Assembly: GCF_014648875.1 (NCBI RefSeq)
Contig: NZ_BMRY01000001.1
Span: 851,304 to 915,303, forward strand
Source: Streptomyces parvus
Lineage (GTDB): Bacteria > Actinomycetota > Actinomycetes > Streptomycetales > Streptomycetaceae
Length of the DNA: 64,000 nucleotides
Reading direction: 5' to 3'
The notes below the pieces were generated by a model. That model saw only the letters and a list, made by a program, of their open reading frames with translations. It had not been told where the DNA came from and searched no databases. Position 1 is the first letter of the stretch. Every line of letters starts with the position of its first letter. A program made the position numbers and the translations under genes. Shown here in pieces: positions 35,738-43,349 of the stretch.

Positions 35738-36252
35738 TCAGTCCCGGTCTCTGGTGCGTTGTCGGTCGCGTGTTCGTGCAGGGTGAGGCGCATGACCAGG
35801 GCGTCGATGTTCCCCGGCTGGTAGTAGCCGCGCCGGAAGCCGATCGGCTCGAAGCCGAAGCGCTCGTACAGCTTCTGCGCCCGGGTGTTGTCGACCCGGA
35901 CCTCCAGCAGCACGGTGGCGCACTCGAAGGCGGTCGCGGCCTTCAGCAGGTCGGTGAGGAGTTCGGAGCCGAGGCCGGTGCCCCAGGCCTCGCGGCTGAC
36001 CGCGATGGTCTGGACGTCGGAGAGGTCGCCGAGGGCGGCGAGCCCCGCGTATCCGACGATACGCCCGGTGGCGGGCTCCTCGGCGACGACGTAGTGGCGG
36101 GTGGCGCCGGGGCCGCGGGCGTGGGCCAGCTCGGACCAGAACATGCCGGGCGACCAGGCGTCGTCCGGGAACAGCGCGTGTTCGAGCTCCAGCACCGGTT
36201 CGATGTCCCACCAGCGCATCCGGCGCAGGACGGCGGTGGCGGCGGCGCTCAC
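35734..36252 (-). CDS. rimI: Ribosomal protein S18 alanine N-acetyltransferase RimI
   Basis: 172 residues, GNAT fold: [20 protein letters not shown] at the start, [21 protein letters not shown] as the acetyl-CoA loop and [17 protein letters not shown] at the end, which is typical of RimI. GTG at 36252 overlaps the tsaB stop (GTGA). The tsaB-rimI-tsaD order is common in bacteria. Confidence 0.92.
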   Translation of the reverse strand: MSAAATAVLRRMRWWDIEPVLELEHALFPDDAWSPGMFWSELAHARGPGATRHYVVAEEPATGRIVGYAGLAALGDLSDVQTIAVSREAWGTGLGSELLTDLLKAATAFECATVLLEVRVDNTRAQKLYERFGFEPIGFRRGYYQPGNIDALVMRLTLHEHATDNAPETGTE

Positions 36253-36911
36253 TTGGGGGTGACCACCTTGTAGTTCTTCGGGACCTGGGCGTCGGGCCGG
36301 CGCAGATAGAGCGGCTGCGGCTCCAGCAGCTCCTGCCCGGCGGCGAGCCGTTCGGCGGCGAGCGCGGCGAGCGCCCCGGCGGCCACGTGCTCGGGGCCGC
36401 GCGCGTCCGGGAAGGACTCCGGGTAGAGCCTCGCGCCCGCGCCGACGACGGGGAGCCCGGCGACGGCCTCGGCGATGTCGGCGGGCCGGTCGACGGCGGG
36501 TTCGCCCGTACGGGTGCGGGCGTCCTCGTACCGCGCCCAGTACACCTCTTTGCGGCGGGCGTCCGTCGCCACGACGAAGGGCCCTTCCAGGCCGTCCCGC
36601 CCCGCGGCGTACGCGATCCCGTCGAGGGTGCACACGCCGTGGACCGGTACGGAGAGGGCGGAGCCGAAGGTGGCGGCGGTGACCAGGCCGACGCGCAGAC
36701 CGGTGTACGGGCCGGGGCCGACGCCGACGACCACGCCCGTCACGGCGTCGAGCTTCGTCCCGGCCTCGGCGAGGACCCGGTCGACGGCGGGCAGCAGCAG
36801 CTCCCCGTGCCTGCGGGCGTCGACCTGTCCGGAGGAGGCGATGACGGACGTGCCGTCGTGCAGGGCGACGGTGACGGCGGGGGTGGCGGTATCCATGGCG
36901 AGCAAGAGCAC
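36249..36911 (-). CDS. tsaB: t6A biosynthesis protein TsaB
   Basis: 220 residues of the ASKHA fold: LLLAMDTATPAVTVALHDG, GVGPGPYTGLRVG (the TsaB signature) and VVATDARRKEVYWARYE. It is the dimerisation partner of TsaD and has no catalytic metal site. Starts with GTG 36911 without a clear ribosome site, so possibly leaderless or with a short leader. Divergent from the transpeptidase-like gene at 37064. Confidence 0.94.
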   Translation of the reverse strand: MLLLAMDTATPAVTVALHDGTSVIASSGQVDARRHGELLLPAVDRVLAEAGTKLDAVTGVVVGVGPGPYTGLRVGLVTAATFGSALSVPVHGVCTLDGIAYAAGRDGLEGPFVVATDARRKEVYWARYEDARTRTGEPAVDRPADIAEAVAGLPVVGAGARLYPESFPDARGPEHVAAGALAALAAERLAAGQELLEPQPLYLRRPDAQVPKNYKVVTPK

Positions 36912-37063
36912 ACAAACAGCCTACGGCTCCGCCGACGGCGTTACGGCGCCCGTACGGCGTCCCGGCCCGCACCCGCGCTGCTGCTACCGTCACCGGGTAT
37001 CCGCGGGTACGACGTAAACGCTTGTACGACATGCGGCAGACGGCCGCCGAAAGGGGAGTTCAG

Positions 37064-37624
37064 GTGGCAAGGAGCAGCTCGGGAATCGTGGCCGGGCTCA
37101 CCGCCGCGGCGGTCGCCGCGGTCGCCTTCCTCGCTTACCAGGCCTCGGCCAACGCCCCCGACTCGGTGGCCTCCTCGCCGGGCCCGAAGACCTCCGCGAC
37201 GGCCCCGGCCAAGCCCTCCGCCAAGCCGGAGCCGGCCGATCCGCTGGCCGTCCCGGCGGCGTCCGGCAAGGGCGAGCGCGTCGTGTACGCGCTGAAGGAC
37301 CGCCGGGTGTGGCTGGTCAACGAGGACAACAGGTCGATCCGGACCTTCACGGTCATGCCGAGCCCCGTCAGCCCGCCGCCCGGGGTCCACAAGGTCACCT
37401 CGCGCTCCGGCACGGTCCAGGGCTCGGACGGCGTCCCGATCGAGCACGTGGTCCGCTTCGCGAACGTGGACAACGTGGCGATCGGCTTCAGCGCCGCGCA
37501 GGACGGCTCGATGGCCAGCCCGGACCCGACGTCGAAGACCGGCGGCGTGCGGATGAAGCGCGCGGACGGCGACGCGATGTGGACCTTCGCGACGATCGGC
37601 GCGAAGGTCGTCGTCGTCCCGTAG
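37064..37624 (+). CDS. L,D-transpeptidase-like exported protein lacking catalytic Cys
   Basis: 186 residues from GTG 37064 with AGGGGAG eight bases upstream. An N-terminal hydrophobic helix (IVAGLTAAAVAAVAFLAYQA) anchors it; a Pro/Ala/Lys linker follows. Residues 70-186 run in the order of a YkuD domain: VVYALKDRRVWLVNEDNRS, PPPGVHKVTSRSG, EHVVRFANVDNVAIGF. Where active enzymes have S-H-G-C-x-R this one has TSKTGGVRM, so both the His and the Cys are missing. It may bind peptidoglycan without cross-linking it. Family assignment is by pattern only. Confidence 0.7.
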   Translation: MARSSSGIVAGLTAAAVAAVAFLAYQASANAPDSVASSPGPKTSATAPAKPSAKPEPADPLAVPAASGKGERVVYALKDRRVWLVNEDNRSIRTFTVMPSPVSPPPGVHKVTSRSGTVQGSDGVPIEHVVRFANVDNVAIGFSAAQDGSMASPDPTSKTGGVRMKRADGDAMWTFATIGAKVVVVP

Positions 37625-37644
37625 CCGTCGGGCTCGCGCTTCGC

Positions 37645-37860
37645 TCAGGCCGCGTGGGGCCGGACGGCGTCCGGGTGGCCGCCGCCCCCGTCCCGGTCCG
37701 GCGCGCCGGAGGCTTCACAGGCCCCCGTGGTGTCGCTCGGCGGGGTGGAGACCGCGGTGGCCGCGGCGCACGAGGCCAGCAGGTCTTTCATCGACAGGAC
37801 GGACGGGGCGGACGGAGTCGTTCGCGGCTGCGGTCGCGCTGCGCGCTCGGGCGTCGGCAT
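37645..37860 (-). CDS. 71-residue protein behind an iron box
   Basis: ATG 37860 is preceded by CCCAGGAGG, a near-perfect ribosome site at six bases, and by an iron box at 37895-37913. The product begins MPTPERAARPQPR, has one helix-prone segment (SVLSMKDLLASCAAATAV) with a Cys, a second Cys further on, and ends Gly/Pro/His-rich. No signal peptide or membrane helix. I know no family. It lies between tsaE and the transpeptidase-like gene, and is too short to be called with confidence by length; the ribosome site and operator are the main evidence. Confidence 0.65.
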   Translation of the reverse strand: MPTPERAARPQPRTTPSAPSVLSMKDLLASCAAATAVSTPPSDTTGACEASGAPDRDGGGGHPDAVRPHAA

Positions 37861-37894
37861 GGATGCCTCCTGGGGGCTCCGGTGGAGGGCGCGG

Positions 37895-37913
37895 TTAGGT
37901 AAGCCTAACCACA
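37895..37913 (-). promoter_or_regulatory. Iron box (DmdR1/IdeR-type operator)
   Basis: Minus strand TGTGGTTAGGCTTACCTAA matches the actinobacterial iron box TTAGGTTAGGCTNACCTAA at all but two positions. A shorter perfect palindrome GGTTAGG-N4-CCTAACC spans 37893-37910. It ends 33 bp upstream of the small gene's ATG. Confidence 0.85.
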
Positions 37914-37994
37914 CCTCGTGCCCATGTGACCATGACCACGGTCTCCCGCGCAACAATTTACCGACACCCTGTCGGGAAGGCCACCCCCGAGGCG

Positions 37995-38564
37995 TTACGC
38001 CAGCGCCTCCCGCAGCCCCGCCCAGCGCGCCCCGATGCCCACCAGGGTCACCTCGCGCCGCTCGTCGTCGGTGTCGCCGGTCGCGCGGTCGATGAGGACC
38101 CGCAGCCGGTCCTCCGAGAGCTCCTCGACCTTGCCGTCGCCCCACTCCACGACCACCACCGACTCGGGCAGCGACACGTCCAGGTCCAGGTCCTCCATCT
38201 CGTCGAGCCCGCCGCCCAGGCGGTACGCGTCGACGTGGACCAGAGCCGGGCCCTGGACCAGCGAGGGGTGGACGCGGGCGATGACGAAGGTGGGCGAGGT
38301 GACCGCGCCGCGCACGCCGAGGCCTTCACCGAGGCCGCGGGTCAGGGTGGTCTTCCCGGCGCCCAGCTCGCCCGTGAGCATCACCAGGTCGCCGGGGGCC
38401 ATCACCCCGGCCAGGCGGCGGCCGAGGTCCTGCATCTGTTCGGGGGAGGTGACGGTGAGCGTCACGGTGACGGCCTCGGGCACGGCCCCGACGGCGTCGG
38501 GATCGGTCGCCCCGGCAGGCTCGGGAACGGTCTCAGCGGCCGGGCTGTTGTGCGGTGCTTCCAT
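37995..38564 (-). CDS. tsaE: t6A biosynthesis ATPase TsaE
   Basis: 189 residues. Walker A GELGAGKTT (65-73), then GAVTSPTFVIARVH and HVDAYRLGG; the acidic VVVVEWGDG closes the nucleotide site. It drives turnover of the TsaBD complex. A 35-residue acidic N-terminal extension precedes the conserved core. ATG 38564 lies inside the end of the hydrolase gene (32-bp overlap), so the two are cotranscribed after alr. A TTG nine bases earlier is an alternative. Confidence 0.93.
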   Translation of the reverse strand: MEAPHNSPAAETVPEPAGATDPDAVGAVPEAVTVTLTVTSPEQMQDLGRRLAGVMAPGDLVMLTGELGAGKTTLTRGLGEGLGVRGAVTSPTFVIARVHPSLVQGPALVHVDAYRLGGGLDEMEDLDLDVSLPESVVVVEWGDGKVEELSEDRLRVLIDRATGDTDDERREVTLVGIGARWAGLREALA

Positions 38565-39786
38565 GTCCGCCAACGTTAGCGGCCGGCACCGTGCCGCTGC
38601 GTACGAGCAGGTCGGCCAGCCGGTCCGTGACGGTCTCCGGGTGCTCCAGCATCACCAGGTGCCCGGCGTCCGGCACGATCACCAGCTCGGCGTCGGGCAG
38701 GACGTCCGCGATGGCCTCGCTGTGCGAGCTGGGCGTCACCAGGTCCTTGTCCCCGGCCAGGATCAGCACGGGCACCTCCCGGAACCCGGGCAGCGCGCCG
38801 CTCTTGTCGTGCTCGGTGAACGCCGGGTAGAACTCGGCGACCACGTCGATCGGGGTGGCCTCGATCAGCCGCTCCGCGAACCGGGCGACCGCCGGGTCGA
38901 CGTCCCGGGACCCGAACGAATACCGCTTGATCAGCCCGGCGAAGAGGTCCGCGGTGGCCCGCCGCCCCTTCTCCACCAGCTCCGCCTGCGACCCCAGCGC
39001 CTTCAGCACGCCGGGCAGCACCCGGCGCACCGCGTTCACGCCCGCCGTCGGCAGCCCGAAGTTCACCTCGCCGAGCTTGCCGCTGGAGGTGCCGATCAGG
39101 GCGACGGCGGCGACCCGGTCCCGGATCAGCGCCGGGTACTGGTCGGCCAGCGCCATCATCGTCATGCCGCCCATGGAGTGCCCGGCCAGCACCAGCGGGC
39201 CCTCGGGCGCCGCCGCGTCGATGACCGCCTTCAGATCGCGGCCGAGCTGGTCGATGCCGACCGGCACCCCGTCCGCCTGGGACCGGCCTCGCCCGGAGCG
39301 GCCGTGGCTGCGCTGGTCCCAGTAGACGGCACGGACCAGGCCGCGCAGGGCGGCCCGCTGGAAGTGCCAGGAGTCCTGGCCGAGGCAGTAGCCGTGGCTG
39401 AAGACGACGGTGACCGGGGCGGGGGCCTTGCGCCCGAAGAGCCGGCGGCGACGCGTGCCGGAGGAGGCGCTCTCGTCGGCCGTCGCCGGCGTGGCCTCCA
39501 CCTCGTCGACCTCGTAGTACAGCTCGGTCCCGTCGTCCGCGACGGCCCGGCCCGGGGTGCCGCGCAGCGAGCCGTAGGGCCCGGTCGCGTCCAGCGCGAG
39601 GCGGGCCTTCTTGCGCATGCCGCGTCCGACGGTGAGCCGCTCGACGGCGACCCCGGCCGCCGCACCGGCGGCGAGCACCCCTATCGCGGCGCCGGCGATC
39701 CCGGCCCGCCGCCAGTTCGCCGCACCGGCCGCTCCCGCCGCGTTCGCGGCCGCGGCCACCACGGCCTCCGCGCTGCTCTCGCTCAC
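38533..39786 (-). CDS. Alpha/beta-hydrolase with N-terminal membrane helix
   Basis: 417 residues. A hydrophobic segment (IAGAAIGVLAAGAAAGVAVE, about 29-48) precedes the hydrolase domain. Nucleophile elbow GHSMGG, oxyanion region FSHGYCLGQDSWHFQ, acid in AGDKDLVTP and catalytic His in DAGHLVMLEHPE are all present. It sits between alr and tsaE, an arrangement conserved in Streptomyces; substrate unknown. GTG 39786 overlaps the alr stop (GTGA). Confidence 0.87.
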   Translation of the reverse strand: MSESSAEAVVAAAANAAGAAGAANWRRAGIAGAAIGVLAAGAAAGVAVERLTVGRGMRKKARLALDATGPYGSLRGTPGRAVADDGTELYYEVDEVEATPATADESASSGTRRRRLFGRKAPAPVTVVFSHGYCLGQDSWHFQRAALRGLVRAVYWDQRSHGRSGRGRSQADGVPVGIDQLGRDLKAVIDAAAPEGPLVLAGHSMGGMTMMALADQYPALIRDRVAAVALIGTSSGKLGEVNFGLPTAGVNAVRRVLPGVLKALGSQAELVEKGRRATADLFAGLIKRYSFGSRDVDPAVARFAERLIEATPIDVVAEFYPAFTEHDKSGALPGFREVPVLILAGDKDLVTPSSHSEAIADVLPDAELVIVPDAGHLVMLEHPETVTDRLADLLVRSGTVPAANVGGHGSTAQQPGR

Positions 39787-40955
39787 CGCGGCACGCCCCC
39801 GGTCACCTCGTCGGCCGTCTCGTTCACGTACACGCGGGGCACCCGGGCGCCGATGCGGGTGACGATCTCGTACGCGATGGTGCCGGCGGCCTCCGCCCAG
39901 TCCTGCGCGGTCGGCTCACCCCGGTCCCCCGGCCCGAACAGCACCGCCTCCGCGCCCGCCTCGGGCCGGTCGCCTTCGAGGTCGACGACGAACTGGTCCA
40001 TGGCGACGCGGCCCGCGACCGTGCGTACCTTCCCGCCGACCAGGACGGGCCCGCTGCCGGAGGCGTGGCGCGGGACGCCGTCCGCGTAGCCGACAGGGAT
40101 CAGGCCGAGGGTCGTGTCGGCGGGAGTCGTGTAGTGGTGGCCGTAGCTGACGCCGTGTCCGGCCGGGGCGTCCTTGACCAGGGCGACGGCCGCGGCGAGC
40201 GTCATCACCGGGCGCAGCCCGAGCTCGGCCGATGTGCCCAGCTCGGGGGCGGGCGAGATGCCGTACATCGCGATGCCGGTCCGGACGAGGTCGAAGTGCG
40301 CCTCGGGAATCGTGAGCGTGGCCGCGGAGTTGGCCAGGTGCCGCACCTCGGGATCCACGCCCTCCTTCTCGGCGTACGCCACCAGGTCGCGGTAGACGGC
40401 GAGCTGGGCGGCGATCGAGGGGTGGCCGGGCTCGTCGGCGCAGGCGAAGTGGGACCAGAGTCCGGTGATCCGGAGGTGTCCGGCCCGTTCGGCGTCGCGG
40501 GCCGCGCCGACCAGTTCGGGCCAGTCGGCGGGCTGGCAGCCGCCCCGGCCGAGGCCGGTGTCGGCCTTGAGCTGGACGCGGGCCGGGCGGCCGGCGGCCT
40601 CGGCGGCGGCGACGATCTCGCGCAGCGCCCACATGCCGCCGGCCGATACGTCGATGTCGGCCTCGATCGCCTCGCGCCAGGGCCCGCCGGGCGTCCACAG
40701 CCAGCACATGATCCGGCCGTCGAGTCCGGCCGCCCGCAGCGCGAGCGCCTCGTGCGGGGTCGCGGTGCCGAGCCAGGTCGCCCCGGCGGCCCGCGCGGCC
40801 CGCGCGCAGGGCACCGCGCCGTGCCCGTACCCGTCGGACTTCACGACGGCCATGAGCTGCGCACCGGCAGCCCGCTCGCGCAGGACGCGCACATTGGCGC
40901 GCAGCGCGGCGAGGTCGATCTCGGCACGGGCTCTCAGGGACGCTGTCTCGTTCAT
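39783..40955 (-). CDS. alr: Alanine racemase
   Basis: 390 residues, PLP-dependent, making D-Ala for peptidoglycan. The PLP Lys is Lys39 (AVVKSDGYGHG; most family members read KADAYGHG) and the second base is Tyr271 (GVSYGHHYTT). The C-terminal beta domain with VAGRVAMDQFVVDL is complete. ATG 40955. First gene of alr-hydrolase-tsaE. Confidence 0.95.
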   Translation of the reverse strand: MNETASLRARAEIDLAALRANVRVLRERAAGAQLMAVVKSDGYGHGAVPCARAARAAGATWLGTATPHEALALRAAGLDGRIMCWLWTPGGPWREAIEADIDVSAGGMWALREIVAAAEAAGRPARVQLKADTGLGRGGCQPADWPELVGAARDAERAGHLRITGLWSHFACADEPGHPSIAAQLAVYRDLVAYAEKEGVDPEVRHLANSAATLTIPEAHFDLVRTGIAMYGISPAPELGTSAELGLRPVMTLAAAVALVKDAPAGHGVSYGHHYTTPADTTLGLIPVGYADGVPRHASGSGPVLVGGKVRTVAGRVAMDQFVVDLEGDRPEAGAEAVLFGPGDRGEPTAQDWAEAAGTIAYEIVTRIGARVPRVYVNETADEVTGGVPR

Positions 40956-41015
40956 CGCGCCCAGTGTCTCAGAGGCCCCGGCCGCGTCCCCGGCAGCGCA
41001 CGCCGGTATCCGGAC

Positions 41016-41405
41016 TTATGTACGTTTCATCACATGCCGGAGGTGGTCGACCAGCACGGGCACATGGCTGTCGGCGACGTCCTTGGCGGCGGTGACCAGG
41101 GTGACGGGCCCGCCGCCCCGCACGAGCCCCACCAGCCGTTCGACCGCCTCCGTGTGCGCGGTGTCGTCCAGCTCGGTGCGGTAGCGCTCGACGAACTCCT
41201 CGTGCCGGTCCGCACGGTGGTGGTGGTACCAGGAGCGCAGCTCGTCCGAGGGCGTGACGTCCTTGAGCCATACGTCGATGGCGGCCCGCTCCTTGGAGAC
41301 GCCCCGGGGCCAGAGCCGGTCGACCAGCACCCGGGTGCCGTCGGCGTCCTCGACCGGGTCGTAGGCCCTGCGTACGCGTACGGATTCGCTCACGCTCTCC
41401 ACCAT
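41016..41405 (-). CDS. DUF488-family protein
   Basis: 129 residues. RAYDPVEDADGTRVLVDRLWPRGVSKE, then WYHHHRADRHEEFVERYRTEL and VTLVTAAKD are the signature of DUF488/YeaO-type proteins, whose role is unknown. ATG 41405 is nine bases after the nnr stop with GGGGAG directly before it; a GTG at 41393 has better spacing. Probably cotranscribed with nnr. Confidence 0.83.
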   Translation of the reverse strand: MVESVSESVRVRRAYDPVEDADGTRVLVDRLWPRGVSKERAAIDVWLKDVTPSDELRSWYHHHRADRHEEFVERYRTELDDTAHTEAVERLVGLVRGGGPVTLVTAAKDVADSHVPVLVDHLRHVMKRT

Positions 41406-41414
41406 CTCCCCGGC

Positions 41415-42863
41415 TCACCCCGCCCGCACGTCGCGCCAGGCCGCCGGGATGCCGTCGGCGACGTCCTGCGCGGAGACCGGGGCCCCGTCCGAGCCGTGCC
41501 GGGCGGCGAGCCCGTGCAGATACGCGCCCACCGACGCGGCGTCGCGCGGAGCGAGCCCGGCCGCGAGCAGGGAGCCGGTGAGCCCGGAGAGGACGTCGCC
41601 GCTGCCCGCCGTGGCGAGGTAGGCCGTGCCGGTCGGGTTGACCCGGACGGGGGTGTCGCGGGCCTCGGCGATCAGGGTGGTGGAGCCCTTGAGGAGCACG
41701 GTGGCGCGGTAGCGGGCGGCCAGTTCGCGCACCGCGGTGAGCCGCCCGGACTCGACCTCCTCGCGGGCCGTGCCGAGCAGCGCGGCGGCCTCCCCCGCGT
41801 GCGGGGTGAGGACGGTCGGGGCGGTCCGGGTCCGTACGGTCTCGGCGTCCAGCAGCCGCAGCCCGTCCGCGTCGACGAGCACCGGCACATCGGCGGCGAG
41901 CACATCGGCGACGGCGGCCTCCGCTGCCCGCCCGTCCCCCAGCCCGGGTCCGACCACCCAGGCCTGCACCCGCCCGGCCTTCGACGGCGGCCCGGCGTGC
42001 ACCAGCGCCTCGGGGAACCGGGCGATCACCGCGTCCGCGCCCGGTCCGACGTACCGCACGGCCCCGGCCCCGCCGCGCAGCGCGCCCGCGACGGCGAGGA
42101 CGGCGGCGCCCGGGTAGCGCTCGGACCCGGCGACGACACCGACGACGCCGCGCCGGTACTTGTCGCTCTCCGCGCCCGGCACCGGCAGCAGCGCGGCCAC
42201 GTCCGCGTACTGGAGCGCCTCCAGGTCCGGCGGCTCGGGCAGTTCCGGCCCGAGCCCGATGTCCACCAGCCGCAGGGCGCCCGCGTGTTCGGCGGCCGGG
42301 TCGATCAGGAGGCCCGGCTTGTACGTCCCGAAGGTGACGGTGGCATCCGCGCGGACGGCCTCGCCGTGCACCTCCCCGGTGTCGGCCTCGACCCCGCTCG
42401 GCAGGTCGACGGAGATCACCGGCGTACGGTCCCGGGTCACCGTGTGCACCAGCTCGGTGGCGTCCTCGCGCAGCCCGCCGCGCCCGCCGATCCCGGTGAT
42501 GCCGTCCACGACGAGGTCGAGCACGCCGAGCCCGTCCGGCCCGTCGACGACCTGTCCCCCAGCCGCACGGAACGCGGCGAGCCCGCCGGGGTGGGCCCGG
42601 TCGGGGGCGAGCAGCAGGGCGCGCACGCCCGCGCCCCGGCGGGCGAGGCGGGCGCCCGCGTACAGCGCGTCGCCGCCGTTGTCGCCGCTGCCGACGAGGA
42701 GCAGGACCCGGGACCCGTACACCCGCCCGTTGCGCCGCAGCAGATCGCCGCAGGCGGCGGCGAGCCCGGCGGCGGCGCGCTGCATCAGGGCGCCCTCGGG
42801 CAGGCGTTGCATGAGGGCGGCCTCGGCGGCCCGTACGGTCTCCACGCTGTAGGCACGTCGCAT
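41415..42863 (-). CDS. nnr: Bifunctional NAD(P)H-hydrate epimerase/dehydratase
   Basis: 482 residues, both halves fused as in E. coli YjeF. The N-terminal epimerase (1-210) has VLLLVGSGDNGGDALYAGARLA and VDGITGIGGRG; the C-terminal ADP-dependent dehydratase has VLTPHAGEAAALLG and AGSGDVLSGLTGSL with the catalytic Asp. It repairs hydrated NAD(P)H. ATG 42863. Follows acpS by 75 bp, the common order. Confidence 0.94.
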   Translation of the reverse strand: MRRAYSVETVRAAEAALMQRLPEGALMQRAAAGLAAACGDLLRRNGRVYGSRVLLLVGSGDNGGDALYAGARLARRGAGVRALLLAPDRAHPGGLAAFRAAGGQVVDGPDGLGVLDLVVDGITGIGGRGGLREDATELVHTVTRDRTPVISVDLPSGVEADTGEVHGEAVRADATVTFGTYKPGLLIDPAAEHAGALRLVDIGLGPELPEPPDLEALQYADVAALLPVPGAESDKYRRGVVGVVAGSERYPGAAVLAVAGALRGGAGAVRYVGPGADAVIARFPEALVHAGPPSKAGRVQAWVVGPGLGDGRAAEAAVADVLAADVPVLVDADGLRLLDAETVRTRTAPTVLTPHAGEAAALLGTAREEVESGRLTAVRELAARYRATVLLKGSTTLIAEARDTPVRVNPTGTAYLATAGSGDVLSGLTGSLLAAGLAPRDAASVGAYLHGLAARHGSDGAPVSAQDVADGIPAAWRDVRAG

Positions 42864-42938
42864 GGGTCCAACCCTCCGCGATCGGGGGGCGGGACGCCAG
42901 CGTGGCCGGGCGTGGCGGGCCGATCCGGGAGGGAGGCT

Positions 42939-43307
42939 TCACCCCTCCGCGATCACCACCGCCGAGGCCACCCCCGCGTCATGGCTGAGCGAGACGTGCC
43001 AGCCCCGTACGCCCAGTTCGGCGGCGCGGGCCGCGACCGTGCCGCTGACCCGCAGCCGGGGCTGCCCGCTCTCCTCGACCCAGACCTCCGCGTCGCTCCA
43101 GAGCAGCCCGCCCGGTGCGCCGAGCGCCTTGGCCAGGGCCTCCTTCGCGGCGAACCGGGCGGCGAGCGAGGCGATCCCGCGCCGCTCGCCGCTCGGCAGC
43201 GTCAGCTCGCTCCCGACGAAGAGCCGGTCGGCCAGCTGGGGCGTACGCTCCAGCGCGGCGCCGAACCGCTCGATCTCGGCCACGTCGATGCCGACCCCAA
43301 TGATCAC
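42939..43307 (-). CDS. acpS: Holo-[acyl-carrier-protein] synthase
   Basis: 122 residues, usual length. [12 protein letters not shown] carries the Mg-binding Asp and [14 protein letters not shown] the Glu; [19 protein letters not shown] closes the fold. It attaches 4'-phosphopantetheine from CoA to ACPs. I chose GTG 43307 with GAGG nine bases upstream; GTG 43316 would add three residues. Between glmS and nnr on the same strand. Confidence 0.93.
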   Translation of the reverse strand: MIIGVGIDVAEIERFGAALERTPQLADRLFVGSELTLPSGERRGIASLAARFAAKEALAKALGAPGGLLWSDAEVWVEESGQPRLRVSGTVAARAAELGVRGWHVSLSHDAGVASAVVIAEG

Positions 43308-43325
43308 GGCCCCCACCCTCGTTCG

Positions 43326-43349
43326 CTCACTTGCTCACTCGCTCACTCC
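43326..43349. repeat. 8-bp tandem repeat spanning the glmS stop codon
   Basis: GCTCACTY repeated three times. On the coding strand it places TGA at three successive positions eight bases apart, so the glmS stop is followed by a TGA in each of the other two frames. Confidence 0.75.
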
